From positions 1 through 64,000 of the forward strand of contig NZ_SSNW01000007.1 of assembly GCF_004801315.1 (NCBI RefSeq): a stretch of 64,000 bases of DNA, written 5' to 3'. The position numbers were made by a program, and so were the translations under genes. The stretch is from Deinococcus sp. Arct2-2. GTDB lineage: Bacteria > Deinococcota > Deinococci > Deinococcales > Deinococcaceae. How positions within the stretch are numbered: position 1 is the stretch's first letter; the number at the start of each line of letters is the position of its first letter. The notes under the pieces were generated by a model. It was not told the DNA's origin. It was given only the letters and a program-made list of their open reading frames with translations, and did not search any database. Below, in pieces: positions 43,120 through 51,683 of the stretch.

Positions 43120-44022
43120 ATGCGCAGTTACCGCTTCGTCACAGTGGATGTCTTCACTGACCGGCAATTCGGCGGTAACCAGCTCGCCGTCTTCCCAGAT
43201 GCACGGGGCCTCTCGGGGGCCGAAATGCAAGCGCTGGCGGGTGAGCTCAACCTGTCCGAGACTACCTTCGTCTTACCGCCCGAAGACCCCGCGAATACCG
43301 CCCGTGTTCGCATCTTCAACCGTACCGCCGAGATGCCATTCGCTGGCCATCCCAATGTTGGCACTGGCTTCGTCCTGGCTGACCGAGCGCGGAACGGCCT
43401 GCTGCGCTTCGAGGAGATTGCTGGGTTGGTTGAGGTGCGGCTTGACCATGATGCGGCTGGCACAGTCGCTGGCGCTACCATCGCCGCGCCGCTGCCGTTG
43501 TCTATCGGCGCCACACTGCCGCGCCATCTCGCTGCTGCCTGTGCGGGGATCACGCCGGACGGGATCATTACTGCCAACCACCCGCCGACGGTTGCCATGG
43601 ACGGCGGCAATGCGCGCCTACTGATGGAGGTGACCGAGCTGGCCCTGGCCGCGGCTGCGCCCGACTTGGCCGCCTTCCGCCGTGCGGTGGCGGCGACGCC
43701 CTCACTTGGCGGCTGGCTCTCGCTTTACCTCTACCGCCGTGATGGGCCAGGTCTGCGCGCCCGGATGTTCTCGCCGCTGTCTGGCACCTGGGAGGATGCG
43801 GCGACCGGCAGCGCAGCGACGCCGCTGGCCGGCTTTCTGCTGCACCTATCAGGTGCTGAGAGCGGCGCTTGGGACATCGTCCAGGGGGTCGAGATGGGTC
43901 GACCGAGCCAGATGCGCACCACTGCGCGGCGGACTCCGGATGGCATCCGCGCCAGCGTTGGCGGCGGCTGCGTACCGGTGTTCCGGGGCGAGGCCATGCT
44001 GCCGGACGCAGTGGTTCCGTAG
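43120..44022 (+). CDS. PhzF-family isomerase/epimerase-like protein
   Basis: 300 residues, two-domain diaminopimelate-epimerase-like fold. The catalytic Glu is Glu47 in LNLSETTFVLPP. AGHPNVGTGFVL (about 73) and GTWEDAATGSAATPLAGFLL are the paired family motifs. PhzF enzymes isomerise a cyclohexadiene in phenazine synthesis, but no other phz gene is near, so the substrate is unknown. The start MRSYRFVTVDVF fits the family; TTG at 43102 is an alternative. It is very GC-rich compared with its flanks and followed by a truncated LysR gene, consistent with acquisition by transfer. Confidence 0.85.
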   Translation: MRSYRFVTVDVFTDRQFGGNQLAVFPDARGLSGAEMQALAGELNLSETTFVLPPEDPANTARVRIFNRTAEMPFAGHPNVGTGFVLADRARNGLLRFEEIAGLVEVRLDHDAAGTVAGATIAAPLPLSIGATLPRHLAAACAGITPDGIITANHPPTVAMDGGNARLLMEVTELALAAAAPDLAAFRRAVAATPSLGGWLSLYLYRRDGPGLRARMFSPLSGTWEDAATGSAATPLAGFLLHLSGAESGAWDIVQGVEMGRPSQMRTTARRTPDGIRASVGGGCVPVFRGEAMLPDAVVP

Positions 44023-44054
44023 CCGACGGAGAAGGGTCACTTGACCGAGTCAAC

Positions 44055-44420
44055 GCTCAGGACGGTCTGACACTGGAAGTGTCAACGGTCGACTGGGTTA
44101 GGCTGCGCGATCCTGGCGTAGTCTTGGGCCTAGTTGCCCAGGGGCATGGCCTCACCCTCTTGAGCCGCTTGGTGGTCACGCCCCTCCCTCGGGGACTGCG
44201 CACCGAATCCTTGTCCACACCGTTGTGGCGGTTTACAGGTAGGGTGATGACGGAGGCAGGAGCGTACCATCCGCTGGTGACGGCCTTCAGGGACTTGGTA
44301 CTCACATTGCATGCCGCTCGAGAGCATGTGCGCAGCTTGGCACGAGTCCTGCTCTTCCCAGAACCCCTTGCAGGAGAACTGGCTCGTTCCTCAACACCTG
44401 TGGCGCTCCAATTAGGGTGA
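44055..44420 (+). pseudogene. LysR-family regulator remnant (C-terminal)
   Basis: The frame reads RDPGVVLGLVAQGHGLTLLS then RLVVTPLPRGLRTESLSTPL and runs to a stop at 44420. It closely matches the last 110 residues of the complete LysR regulator at 55664-56635. The HTH and most of the effector domain are missing; the preceding phzF gene occupies that place. Confidence 0.75.
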
Positions 44421-44744
44421 GTTCATAAGCGGCCATGAGGACGAGAACAATACGCTCAAATTAGACGGAGAAAATGGAACAGAAATTCGCCTGGTAGGAG
44501 GCTTCCTCTCTGGGAAGCAGCACAGCGGAAACCATCCGTAACGGCGTCAGCACCGTGCCATGTCTTGTCCCAAGAGGAACCGCGATTCGGTGGGGTGAGG
44601 CCAGAGTGACCCATCAGTCGCTGTGGGAATGAATGCCTAGCTGAGCGGTGGACTCAGTGCCATGTGTTGCGGGGCAGAACGCGTCATCTACCGACTTGCC
44701 CCGCAGCCATGAGCTGCTCTATATCCTCTTTTGATCCAACCCGG

Positions 44745-44870
44745 CGTCTTCATCGGAAAATTAGATGGTTGCATAGAGCGGCCTCCGAGAAAATAACGGT
44801 GTGGCAGTCCAAGATGGGCGGCTCCTTCATGAGAGGAGGTTGGTGTATGTTCACCTGTTGTTCCCGCATG
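44745..44870 (+). repeat. dispersed repeat R2, copy 1
   Basis: Contains CATCGGAAAATTAGATGGTT and GTGGCAGTCCAAGATGGGC. Both are shared with minus-strand copies at 55215-55345 and, more diverged, 63475-63595. All copies can be translated as LHRKIRWF, then W-QSKMGG, so it may be a piece of an unknown mobile element. Confidence 0.65.
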
Positions 44871-45037
44871 CTGCTCGGTCTGGTTCTGGCAGGCGAGATG
44901 CAAAGATCCAATCAACTGCTGACGATCAGCACAGTGGCAGTGCCTGCACAGGCCAGTCTGGATCACCCTGGCCTCATGAGCATCCCGGATCGGCCAGCGT
45001 CCGTCCTCCACTTTTGGCAGCATATCCACGGGCGCTG

Positions 45038-45952
45038 GTGATCGCTCAGCCATCTGCTGGTCTCCCCCTTCGCAGACCATTGCAGGCCACCTTCCGCAGC
45101 GACTTGGAAATTGAAAGTTGGTCAGTGGGGGCAACCCGGCATACCTTCATGCCGCATGCTCATCCATCCAATGTGGTTGCGTTGATCGAAGACGGTGAGG
45201 TTCTCGTCACTCTGAATCAAACTCCGTTTCACTGCCGCCCCGGGGCCATCATCCTGATTACCGCCTGGACGCGTCACACGGCGACCCCCATAGACGGCAG
45301 GGGCTGGGCCTACTCGTCTTTCTCAATACCCACGTCCACGGTGCATCGAACCGCTGATCAGTTGAAGGTCAGTCCATCCATCAGTCTCCCAAACGGCGTG
45401 ATTTATAATTCGGGACTGTTCAAGTCGCTCCAGAGCAGTCAGCATGCCGGCGACGGGCAAGCAAACCTTCGTGCGTTAAGGCAACTCCTGAGCGCGGCCG
45501 GTGGCCTTGCAGGTCAATCCGTGAGCCGGTATTCGGCAGCCGTTGCGTCTACCCTTGAGGTCTTTCATACCCAGTTCCATCAACCCATTCGGCTGATGGA
45601 CGTCGTGCCGAAGGTCGGACTAAGTATCTTCCGCCTCATCCGCGCATTCAACGAGGAACTGGGGTTCACGCCTCACGAGTATCTGATGCTCTGGCGCACT
45701 GAACAGGCCAGGCACTTCATCCGCCGGGGCGAAACATTGGCCCAGACCGCTCTGCTCTGCGGGTTCTACGACCAACCGCACCTTAACCGTCATTTCAAGC
45801 GCGTGTACGGCCTGACGCCCGCCCAGTACGCTTTTGCTGTGCATGACGCGACCGGACGCACTGGATCAATTTCATCCAAGAAAAGTGCCCCACAGCTCCC
45901 TATCTTCACGTCGGAGCAGGCAAAGACCAGCGTGTCTGCAGCCTCAGCGTGA
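45038..45952 (+). CDS. AraC-family transcriptional regulator
   Basis: About 304 residues from a GTG at 45038; the true start is uncertain because the open frame runs upstream into repeat R2. The N-terminal cupin-like effector domain (FMPHAHPSNVVALIEDGEVL; FHCRPGAIILI) is followed by the double HTH in the last 100 residues (MDVVPKVGLSIFRLIRAFNE, GFTPHEYLMLWRTEQARHFI, LAQTALLCGFYDQPHLNRHF). The domain type matches AraC members that regulate small-molecule catabolism or export. A hydroxyisobutyrate-dehydrogenase-like gene begins 14 bp downstream on the same strand. Confidence 0.85.
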   Translation: MIAQPSAGLPLRRPLQATFRSDLEIESWSVGATRHTFMPHAHPSNVVALIEDGEVLVTLNQTPFHCRPGAIILITAWTRHTATPIDGRGWAYSSFSIPTSTVHRTADQLKVSPSISLPNGVIYNSGLFKSLQSSQHAGDGQANLRALRQLLSAAGGLAGQSVSRYSAAVASTLEVFHTQFHQPIRLMDVVPKVGLSIFRLIRAFNEELGFTPHEYLMLWRTEQARHFIRRGETLAQTALLCGFYDQPHLNRHFKRVYGLTPAQYAFAVHDATGRTGSISSKKSAPQLPIFTSEQAKTSVSAASA

Positions 45953-45966
45953 TGAGGAGGAAGTCG

Positions 45967-46878
45967 ATGCAGATTGGATTTATTGGACTGGGTACCATGG
46001 GCCACCCTATGGCCATCAATCTTCAGCGGTCTTGCGGTTCGCTCATGGTCTGGAACCGTACCCCAGAAAAATGTACTGAGCTCGTGATGGCCGGGGCGGC
46101 GGTGGCCATCACGGCCCGCGACGTCTTGCGGAGCTGCAAGACCACCATCCTGATGCTCAGCAGCAGTGACGCGATTGATGAGGTGCTTGAGAGGGACACA
46201 CCGGAGTTCACTCTCAACGTTCAGGGGCGGATCATTGTCAATATGGGCACGGTTGCCCCTGAAGATTCCACTGCTCTGAGACACGCCATTCGCGTTGCAG
46301 GAGGGGAATACGTTGAAGCGCCCGTATCCGGTTCAAAGAAGCCTGCGGAAGCGGGTCAACTCGTCGCCATGCTTGCTGGGACACCCGCAGCCGTCGCTGT
46401 GATTGAGCCGCTCCTGCAACCGATGTGCTCGACTTCGGTCGTCTGCGGCGACGTGCCGAATGCTCTCCTGATGAAATTCGCGATTAATGTCTACCTCATC
46501 ACGACAGTGACCGGGCTGGCCGAATCGATCCACTTCGCCAGAGCGTACGGCCTGGATATGGAAAAATACCTCTCAATCCTGAATGCAGGGCAGCTTTCCA
46601 GTCCCATCTCCCGCGTGAAAGCACCCAAGATGATTGAACGGGATTTCACCGTCCAGGCTTCTATTGTGGACGTGCTGAAGAACAATACGCTCATCTCGGA
46701 TGCTGCCCGTCAGGCGGGCATCTCCTCGCCGCTTCTGGACATCTGCCATACCCTGTTCTCAAAGACACTTGCGGCAGGCCGAGCGCGAGACGACATGGCT
46801 GCTGTGATCACGGCATTGGAACAAGAAGAGGAACCTCGTGGATTGTCAACCGAGCAGGGAGACGGGTCACGCCGGTGA
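45967..46878 (+). CDS. 3-hydroxyisobutyrate dehydrogenase-like oxidoreductase
   Basis: 303-residue NAD(P)-dependent beta-hydroxyacid dehydrogenase. The Rossmann motif GFIGLGTMG is at the N-terminus, the substrate motif APVSGSKKPAEAGQL at 118-132, and the catalytic Lys is Lys170 in NALLMKFAINV. The C-terminal helical domain is complete. In the usual GxxxxxK-x-x-N motif the Asn two turns after the Lys is present (INV). Substrate unknown. GAGGAGG lies 7 nt before the ATG. It forms an operon with the AraC regulator upstream. Confidence 0.85.
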   Translation: MQIGFIGLGTMGHPMAINLQRSCGSLMVWNRTPEKCTELVMAGAAVAITARDVLRSCKTTILMLSSSDAIDEVLERDTPEFTLNVQGRIIVNMGTVAPEDSTALRHAIRVAGGEYVEAPVSGSKKPAEAGQLVAMLAGTPAAVAVIEPLLQPMCSTSVVCGDVPNALLMKFAINVYLITTVTGLAESIHFARAYGLDMEKYLSILNAGQLSSPISRVKAPKMIERDFTVQASIVDVLKNNTLISDAARQAGISSPLLDICHTLFSKTLAAGRARDDMAAVITALEQEEEPRGLSTEQGDGSRR

Positions 46879-47764
46879 CGTGAAACATTGGCCGGAAGGC
46901 CTCACCACGCGTGTAAGCCCTCTTTGCGGTTCTCCAACGGCAGAGATCAGCCCTGGGAGAACGAGGAAGGTAGGCTTCTGGCATCTGAGCTTTTTCAGAT
47001 GATCTCCATGAAGCGCTGCAACAACCTGAAGGAACAATTGCATTGATCAACACGGCATGAGGAACGGCAACAGGGATGAGGGTGGAAGGAACGCGCGCAG
47101 GAAGTTCTGAACCTATACGCCCAATTGGAAAACCTCGGCCATCACACCCGAACCACGTTTCTGCCCCCATGAGACGAGCCCATCAGCAGTCAGCGTTCCA
47201 GATATGGACAATGCTCGCGGTAGGAATAGCCTGAACTTCAGGCCACTCCTGCCCTACATTTGCCATGGGTCAACTTAAGGCAAAACAACCAGCATGCCGC
47301 ACGGTTAATCGAGTTGGCGATCCCAGTGACGCAGTGCCTGAACCGACGCAGGCAAGATGAATTGGAGCGGCAGGCAACGGTCAGGCAATACGTACAAGAG
47401 TGCTGGCACTCCAGAATGGTGCGGCAGCTTCGTTCGCAGCATGCGCGATTGAGGGCAAGAGGTGAACAGCCGAGGCAGTAAGGGTGCCCTGCTCGGGCCT
47501 TTACAGCAGTGCCGTGAGCGAGACCGAGGTGAAGGGGAAGCGCCGTTATAGCGTGCAGAACTTCGAATCAGACGGCCTGCTGTTCTATCGAAATATTCGA
47601 TATGTGAGGGTTGGAACATCGATCCGTCCCTCTAGGTGGTCTGGCTACCCAAGCCCATACTGAGCGCCTTGTTGTGCTTCCTCGCTCAGCACGCTGGTCA
47701 ACGTCTCCTTGAGCCCTTCTTTCACTTCCGGTCAACCCTCCCCGCTTCCAACCTTCAGGAGACC
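46879..47764. other. gene-poor gap with partial R1 copy and a dyad
   Basis: No supported gene. A truncated R1 piece lies at about 47222-47275 (GCCTGAACTTCAGGCCACTCC). A dyad TATCGAA-ATA-TTCGATA lies at 47586-47602. Confidence 0.45.
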
Positions 47765-48946
47765 ATGATGCTCACACTTCCGCGCCGTCTCTCCCTCCTT
47801 TGCGCTCTCCTCGGGGTGGCCCTGGCCGGCGGCCGCGAGTCCGCTGAACGATTTGTGCGGCTGCCGACCATGTCCACTCAGGAGGTCACTGAGGTGCGTT
47901 TGGCTGTGGCTCCAAACGGTGACGTGTTGCTGGGCTGGATCGAGAAGGCCCAAGAGGCCGGTCAACCTTACGGTCAAGACGTTCATGTCGCCCGCTACGC
48001 CCAGGGGCAGTGGCAACATCTCGGAGGGGCGCTGAACTACTCGCGACCCCGAGAAGCCACCACGCTTGACCTGGCCATTGATGCCCAGGGCCGTCCCCTG
48101 CTGGCGTGGAACGAGAACCTCGACCATGTCGACCTGCACGTGGTGCGGAGTTTTCAGAACGGAACCTGGACTGACTGGGATGCGCGGCGGCTCGGGCAAG
48201 ACCTCACCTATGCTGCGCGGGTGCGCCGGGTGGCGTCCAGTGCTGGAGAAGCCGTGATGGTCTGGGGCATCCAGAATACCCACATGCCGGGCACTCTCCT
48301 GGTCGTCCAAACCTGGGATGGTGTGACCTGGCGGCGCTCCCCTCCCCTCAATTCGGGTCGCCAGGTCGCGCTGCTGCCTGCCATCGCGCTCAACACTGCG
48401 GGGGCCCCCGTGGTGACCTGGCTGGAAGGGGACGCGGCCACCAGCGCCGTGCTGGTCAAACGCTGGACGGGCACGGCGTGGCAGGCCCTGGGAGGAGCGC
48501 TCAATCGCCGTCCAAACACGTACACTTTCGCGCCCGCGCTGCGTCTGGATGGCGCGGGCCGACCGGTGGTCGCGTGGTTGGAAGACCAAGACGGGATCGA
48601 CACGCTGTTCGTCAAGCGCTGGACCGGCGTGGCATGGCAGGCCCTGGGAGACGCCCTGAACGTCCGCACCGAATCGCCTGCAGGCCGTCCAGCGTTGGCA
48701 CTTGACGCTCAAGGCCGGGTCACGGTGGCGTGGGCCGAAGGATTAGACGGCAGCCGGCAAGTGTACGCCAAGCGTTGGGACGGCAAGACTTGGCGTGGAC
48801 TGGGAGGCGGGGCGCTGAGCACATCAGGACGAGACGCGGGTTTCACCGACCTGGGAATCGGCCCCGACGGGCGCACTTACGTCGCGTGGCAGGAACAGAC
48901 TGCAGGTGGACACGTGGCGAGGGTGGTCGAGCTGCACTCCCCGTGA
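47765..48946 (+). CDS. exported repeat protein (beta-propeller-like)
   Basis: 393 residues with signal peptide (MMLTLPRRLSLLCALLGVAL). At least five repeats of about 50 residues each carry VKRWTG--WQALGGALN followed by PALRLDGAGRPVVAWLE or a close variant; the W-x-x-LGGALN phrase recurs. Such repeats build beta-propellers of exported proteins. Function unknown. AGGAGACC precedes the ATG. No SARP-type promoter was found, so it stands outside the proposed regulons. Confidence 0.8.
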   Translation: MMLTLPRRLSLLCALLGVALAGGRESAERFVRLPTMSTQEVTEVRLAVAPNGDVLLGWIEKAQEAGQPYGQDVHVARYAQGQWQHLGGALNYSRPREATTLDLAIDAQGRPLLAWNENLDHVDLHVVRSFQNGTWTDWDARRLGQDLTYAARVRRVASSAGEAVMVWGIQNTHMPGTLLVVQTWDGVTWRRSPPLNSGRQVALLPAIALNTAGAPVVTWLEGDAATSAVLVKRWTGTAWQALGGALNRRPNTYTFAPALRLDGAGRPVVAWLEDQDGIDTLFVKRWTGVAWQALGDALNVRTESPAGRPALALDAQGRVTVAWAEGLDGSRQVYAKRWDGKTWRGLGGGALSTSGRDAGFTDLGIGPDGRTYVAWQEQTAGGHVARVVELHSP

Positions 48947-49225
48947 GGCCTCAGGAGGTCACTCTCTACTGGCACGCTGGGTGTGCAGGGCAAGTGAAGA
49001 ACGGGAGCTGCACAGTCAAAGGGTCTGAACATGGGCCGCGTACGGGTGACCTTGTGTGCCGCTCAGGCGGAGATGCGGAGCGCTCAGAGCCTTATTTTCC
49101 CTTCCGGTCATTCAGGCAGGTGGTCTGACCCTGGTGCCTGGTGGGCAACCGGGGTGAGGTGAGTCAGGCCGCCGCCTGCTCGTTGTCATTCGTCCCTTTT
49201 ACTTTGAAGGCCTACAGGAGTACTC

Positions 49226-49798
49226 ATGCTGGTTGTCAACACTCATACCGCCCTGATCCTGATCGACATCCAGCAGGGGTTTGATGACCCTCGTTGGGGG
49301 CCACGCAATAATGTTCGCGCCGAAGAGCGAATCGCACTCCTTCTGGAAGCTTGGCGCCGCTGCGGCTGGCCGCTGTGGCATGTTCAGCATTTTTCACTGC
49401 AGCCCCACTCGGTCTTCGCGGCCACTGAAGAGGGCTCCAGAATCAAACCTGAAGTGCGGCCCCGCGCCGGTGAGCCATTGATCCGTAAACACGTGAATAG
49501 CGCCTTTATTGGCACCACTCTGGAGGAGGAACTGCGGGCTGCGGGCGTCACCAATCTCGTCATCGTTGGTCTGACGACGGATCACTGCGTTTCGACGACA
49601 GCCCGTATGGCCAGCAACCTGGGGTTCCAAGTGCTGATGCCGGAGGATGCTACGGCGACATTTGCTCGGACAGGAGCAGATGGGGGCCACCACAGCGCTC
49701 AGAGCATTCATGAGAGCCACCTGGCCAGCCTGCATGGCGAGTTCGTCACGGTCACAGACACAGTCACCCTCCTCACAGCGATGTCCGCTGAGCACTGA
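49226..49798 (+). CDS. isochorismatase-family cysteine hydrolase
   Basis: 190-residue cytosolic hydrolase with the full catalytic triad: Asp14 (LILIDIQQGF), Lys88 (IRKHVNSAF) and Cys121 (LTTDHCVSTTARMA). The VNSAF/cis-peptide region and GFQVLMPEDATATF are typical. Substrates of this family include isochorismate, nicotinamide and N-carbamoyl compounds; none can be chosen here. CAGGAG lies before the ATG. It is separate in orientation from the HxlR gene next door. Confidence 0.9.
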   Translation: MLVVNTHTALILIDIQQGFDDPRWGPRNNVRAEERIALLLEAWRRCGWPLWHVQHFSLQPHSVFAATEEGSRIKPEVRPRAGEPLIRKHVNSAFIGTTLEEELRAAGVTNLVIVGLTTDHCVSTTARMASNLGFQVLMPEDATATFARTGADGGHHSAQSIHESHLASLHGEFVTVTDTVTLLTAMSAEH

Positions 49799-49896
49799 CG
49801 GAGTATCGGCTGAATGTCCGGCGGGACGCGGGTGGCGGCGCAACGCCGGATCATTTCCAAGGGTCACCGTTTGCACGAGTGCGGCAGAAAGGAAAT

Positions 49897-50379
49897 CTAC
49901 TCCGGTCTTTGCTTCTGTTTGTTGGGCCAGGGGATGGCGCGGATCTCTTCAATCCCTTGAATCTCGGCTCCCTCGGTGTCCAGCACTTTGACTTGGAGTT
50001 CGTCGTTGGTATTGCGCCGGACAAACGTGAGAGGGCGTTCACCTGCTGGGACGGTGTACTGGTTCCCCCACTGGGTCAGGGCGATCAGTGCAGGGTAAAG
50101 AGCCTGACCTTTCTGGCTGAGGAAGTACTCGTGTCTGGTGCGCTGGCCAGAAGCGCGATAAGGACGCTTTTCAAGGAGACCATGTTCAACGAGCTTGGAG
50201 AGGCGGCCGGTCAGGAGGTTTCTGGCAATACCGAGGTGTTCCTGCATGTGGTCGAAGCGGGTGACCCCGAAGAAGGCTTCTCTCAGTATCAGGAGCGTCC
50301 AGTATTCCCCGATGATCCGGATGGTGCGCACCATGGTGCAGTCGTCGGGGTCAAGAGGAGGATACGCCATGGTCTCCAT
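49897..50379 (-). CDS. HxlR-family transcriptional regulator
   Basis: 160 residues with the single winged-helix domain of HxlR regulators in the first 110 residues (IRIIGEYWTLLILREAFFGV; FDHMQEHLGIARNLLTGRLS; TRHEYFLSQKGQALYP). The usual N-terminal Cys at the redox or effector site is present in DPDDCTMV. The C-terminal 50 residues form an extra strand-rich tail ending in KQKQRPE. It is divergent from the dienelactone hydrolase and shares the intergenic region with a long palindrome. Confidence 0.85.
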   Translation of the reverse strand: METMAYPPLDPDDCTMVRTIRIIGEYWTLLILREAFFGVTRFDHMQEHLGIARNLLTGRLSKLVEHGLLEKRPYRASGQRTRHEYFLSQKGQALYPALIALTQWGNQYTVPAGERPLTFVRRNTNDELQVKVLDTEGAEIQGIEEIRAIPWPNKQKQRPE

Positions 50380-50410
50380 TGTACGAGGTCAGAGTTGCAA
50401 TCTTGAACTC

Positions 50411-50455
50411 AGCCTTCTATGCTGAGTCTTAAATCTAAACTCAGCATAGAAGGCT
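50411..50455. promoter_or_regulatory. perfect 17-bp palindromic operator
   Basis: AGCCTTCTATGCTGAGT and its exact complement ACTCAGCATAGAAGGCT, separated by 11 bp. It is centred 43 bp before the hydrolase ATG and about 54 bp from the HxlR start, so it is the likely HxlR operator for both promoters. Confidence 0.75.
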
Positions 50456-50475
50456 GCATTTGCAGAAGGAGCGCT

Positions 50476-51300
50476 ATGTCACAGAATCCCATGCCAGAGT
50501 TCGAGCCCCTCGCCGACTTCGACCAACGACGGATTGAACTGGAGGGCGTGCAGAAAACGGTGTATGTCCAGGGCCACGGCCCAGGAATCATCGTGATGCC
50601 GGAAATGCCTGGCGTGAGCCCCCATGTGGTTCGATTTGCCCGCTGGGTGGCAGAGGCTGGATTTCGCGTCTATCTGCCTTCCCTGTTCGGTCACGATGGT
50701 GCAGTTGGCACCGCTGAGGAGGGAGCAGCAGTCTTTCAACGTGCCTGTATCAGTGCAGAATTCAATGCCCTGAGGCGGGGAGCTTCCAGCCCCGTGACCC
50801 GGTGGTTGCGGGCCCTGGCCAGGCAGGCCCACGACGAGTGCGGGGGGCCAGGCGTGGGCGCCATTGGGATGTGCTTCACTGGAAATTTTGCACTGAGCAT
50901 GATGGTGGAACCGGCCGTGCTTGCACCTGTCCTCTCTCAGCCCACCCTCCCCCTCCGTGATCCCGCTGGATTGGAAATATCCGAAGACGAACTTCAATTT
51001 GTGCGCCGCAGGCTTGAAAACGAGGATTTGCGCGTCCTGGCTTACCGCTTCGAAGGCGACCCCCTCTGCACGGCGCAACGGTTTCAGGCGTATCAAGAAG
51101 CACTCGGGCCACGCTTTGAAGGAAGAGTTTTGCCTGATGAACGGGCCAACCCTGACGTTCCACCCTTTTTCAGCCGCCACGTGCCTGCGCCCCACAGCGT
51201 TGTAACAGTTCACCTGATCGATCGTGATGGCGAACCCACCAGGTCGGCAGTAAACGAAATACTGACCTTCTTCCGGCAGAACCTCTCTCCGACCGCCTGA
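50476..51300 (+). CDS. dienelactone-hydrolase-family alpha/beta hydrolase
   Basis: 274-residue cytosolic hydrolase. The nucleophile elbow GAIGMCFTGNFAL places the nucleophile at Cys133, as in dienelactone hydrolases. The acid is likely in RFEGDPLCTAQRF and the His in RHVPAPHSVVTVH. The cap region is longer than in classical ClcD. GAAGGAG precedes the ATG at 50476; the frame is open back to 50419 inside the palindrome. The gene is presumably induced through the divergent HxlR protein. Confidence 0.85.
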   Translation: MSQNPMPEFEPLADFDQRRIELEGVQKTVYVQGHGPGIIVMPEMPGVSPHVVRFARWVAEAGFRVYLPSLFGHDGAVGTAEEGAAVFQRACISAEFNALRRGASSPVTRWLRALARQAHDECGGPGVGAIGMCFTGNFALSMMVEPAVLAPVLSQPTLPLRDPAGLEISEDELQFVRRRLENEDLRVLAYRFEGDPLCTAQRFQAYQEALGPRFEGRVLPDERANPDVPPFFSRHVPAPHSVVTVHLIDRDGEPTRSAVNEILTFFRQNLSPTA

Positions 51301-51683
51301 AAGGGGGAGAGACGCGATTTGATACTGGTGGCGAATTCCAGAATGGTCACTCCGCAGACAGAGCAAGCAGGCGGGACGTCCGAGTCGTTTCCGGCGCAAT
51401 CCCTGCGTACCAGGCGGCAACTGCATCTTCTTCGCCAATCCGGCCAGTGATTCTCAACTTATCCGGCGGGCCATTTTGACGTGGCTCGGCGGCCTGCTCG
51501 GCACACGAGACTCCCCGGTCATCCTGAAGGATGACCAAGAGGCGTGTGAATATGCGGGAGATTCGAGAAGTGCTGCGGCTCAAACACGAACTTCATCTCA
51601 GCGATTTCGAAGTGGGTCGCAGTGTCCAAGTCGCGCGCTTCAGGTGCAGAAGATGAGCGAAAGACCTCTTGGCATCAGCCGGC
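51301..51683. other. intergenic region containing an IS21 scrap
   Basis: Apart from the istA remnant no gene is seen. Confidence 0.4.
51531..51656 (+). pseudogene. IS21-family istA remnant
   Basis: ATG at 51531 gives MTKRRVNMREIREVLRLKHE then LHLSDFEVGRSVQVARF, and stops at 51656. This is the N-terminal HTH of IstA transposases, ending where the HTH recognition helix normally continues. Confidence 0.75.

Noticed and set aside
46808..47170. Minus-strand frame after the dehydrogenase gene
   Set aside because: Overlaps the end of a well-supported gene and has no recognisable domain or ribosome-binding site.
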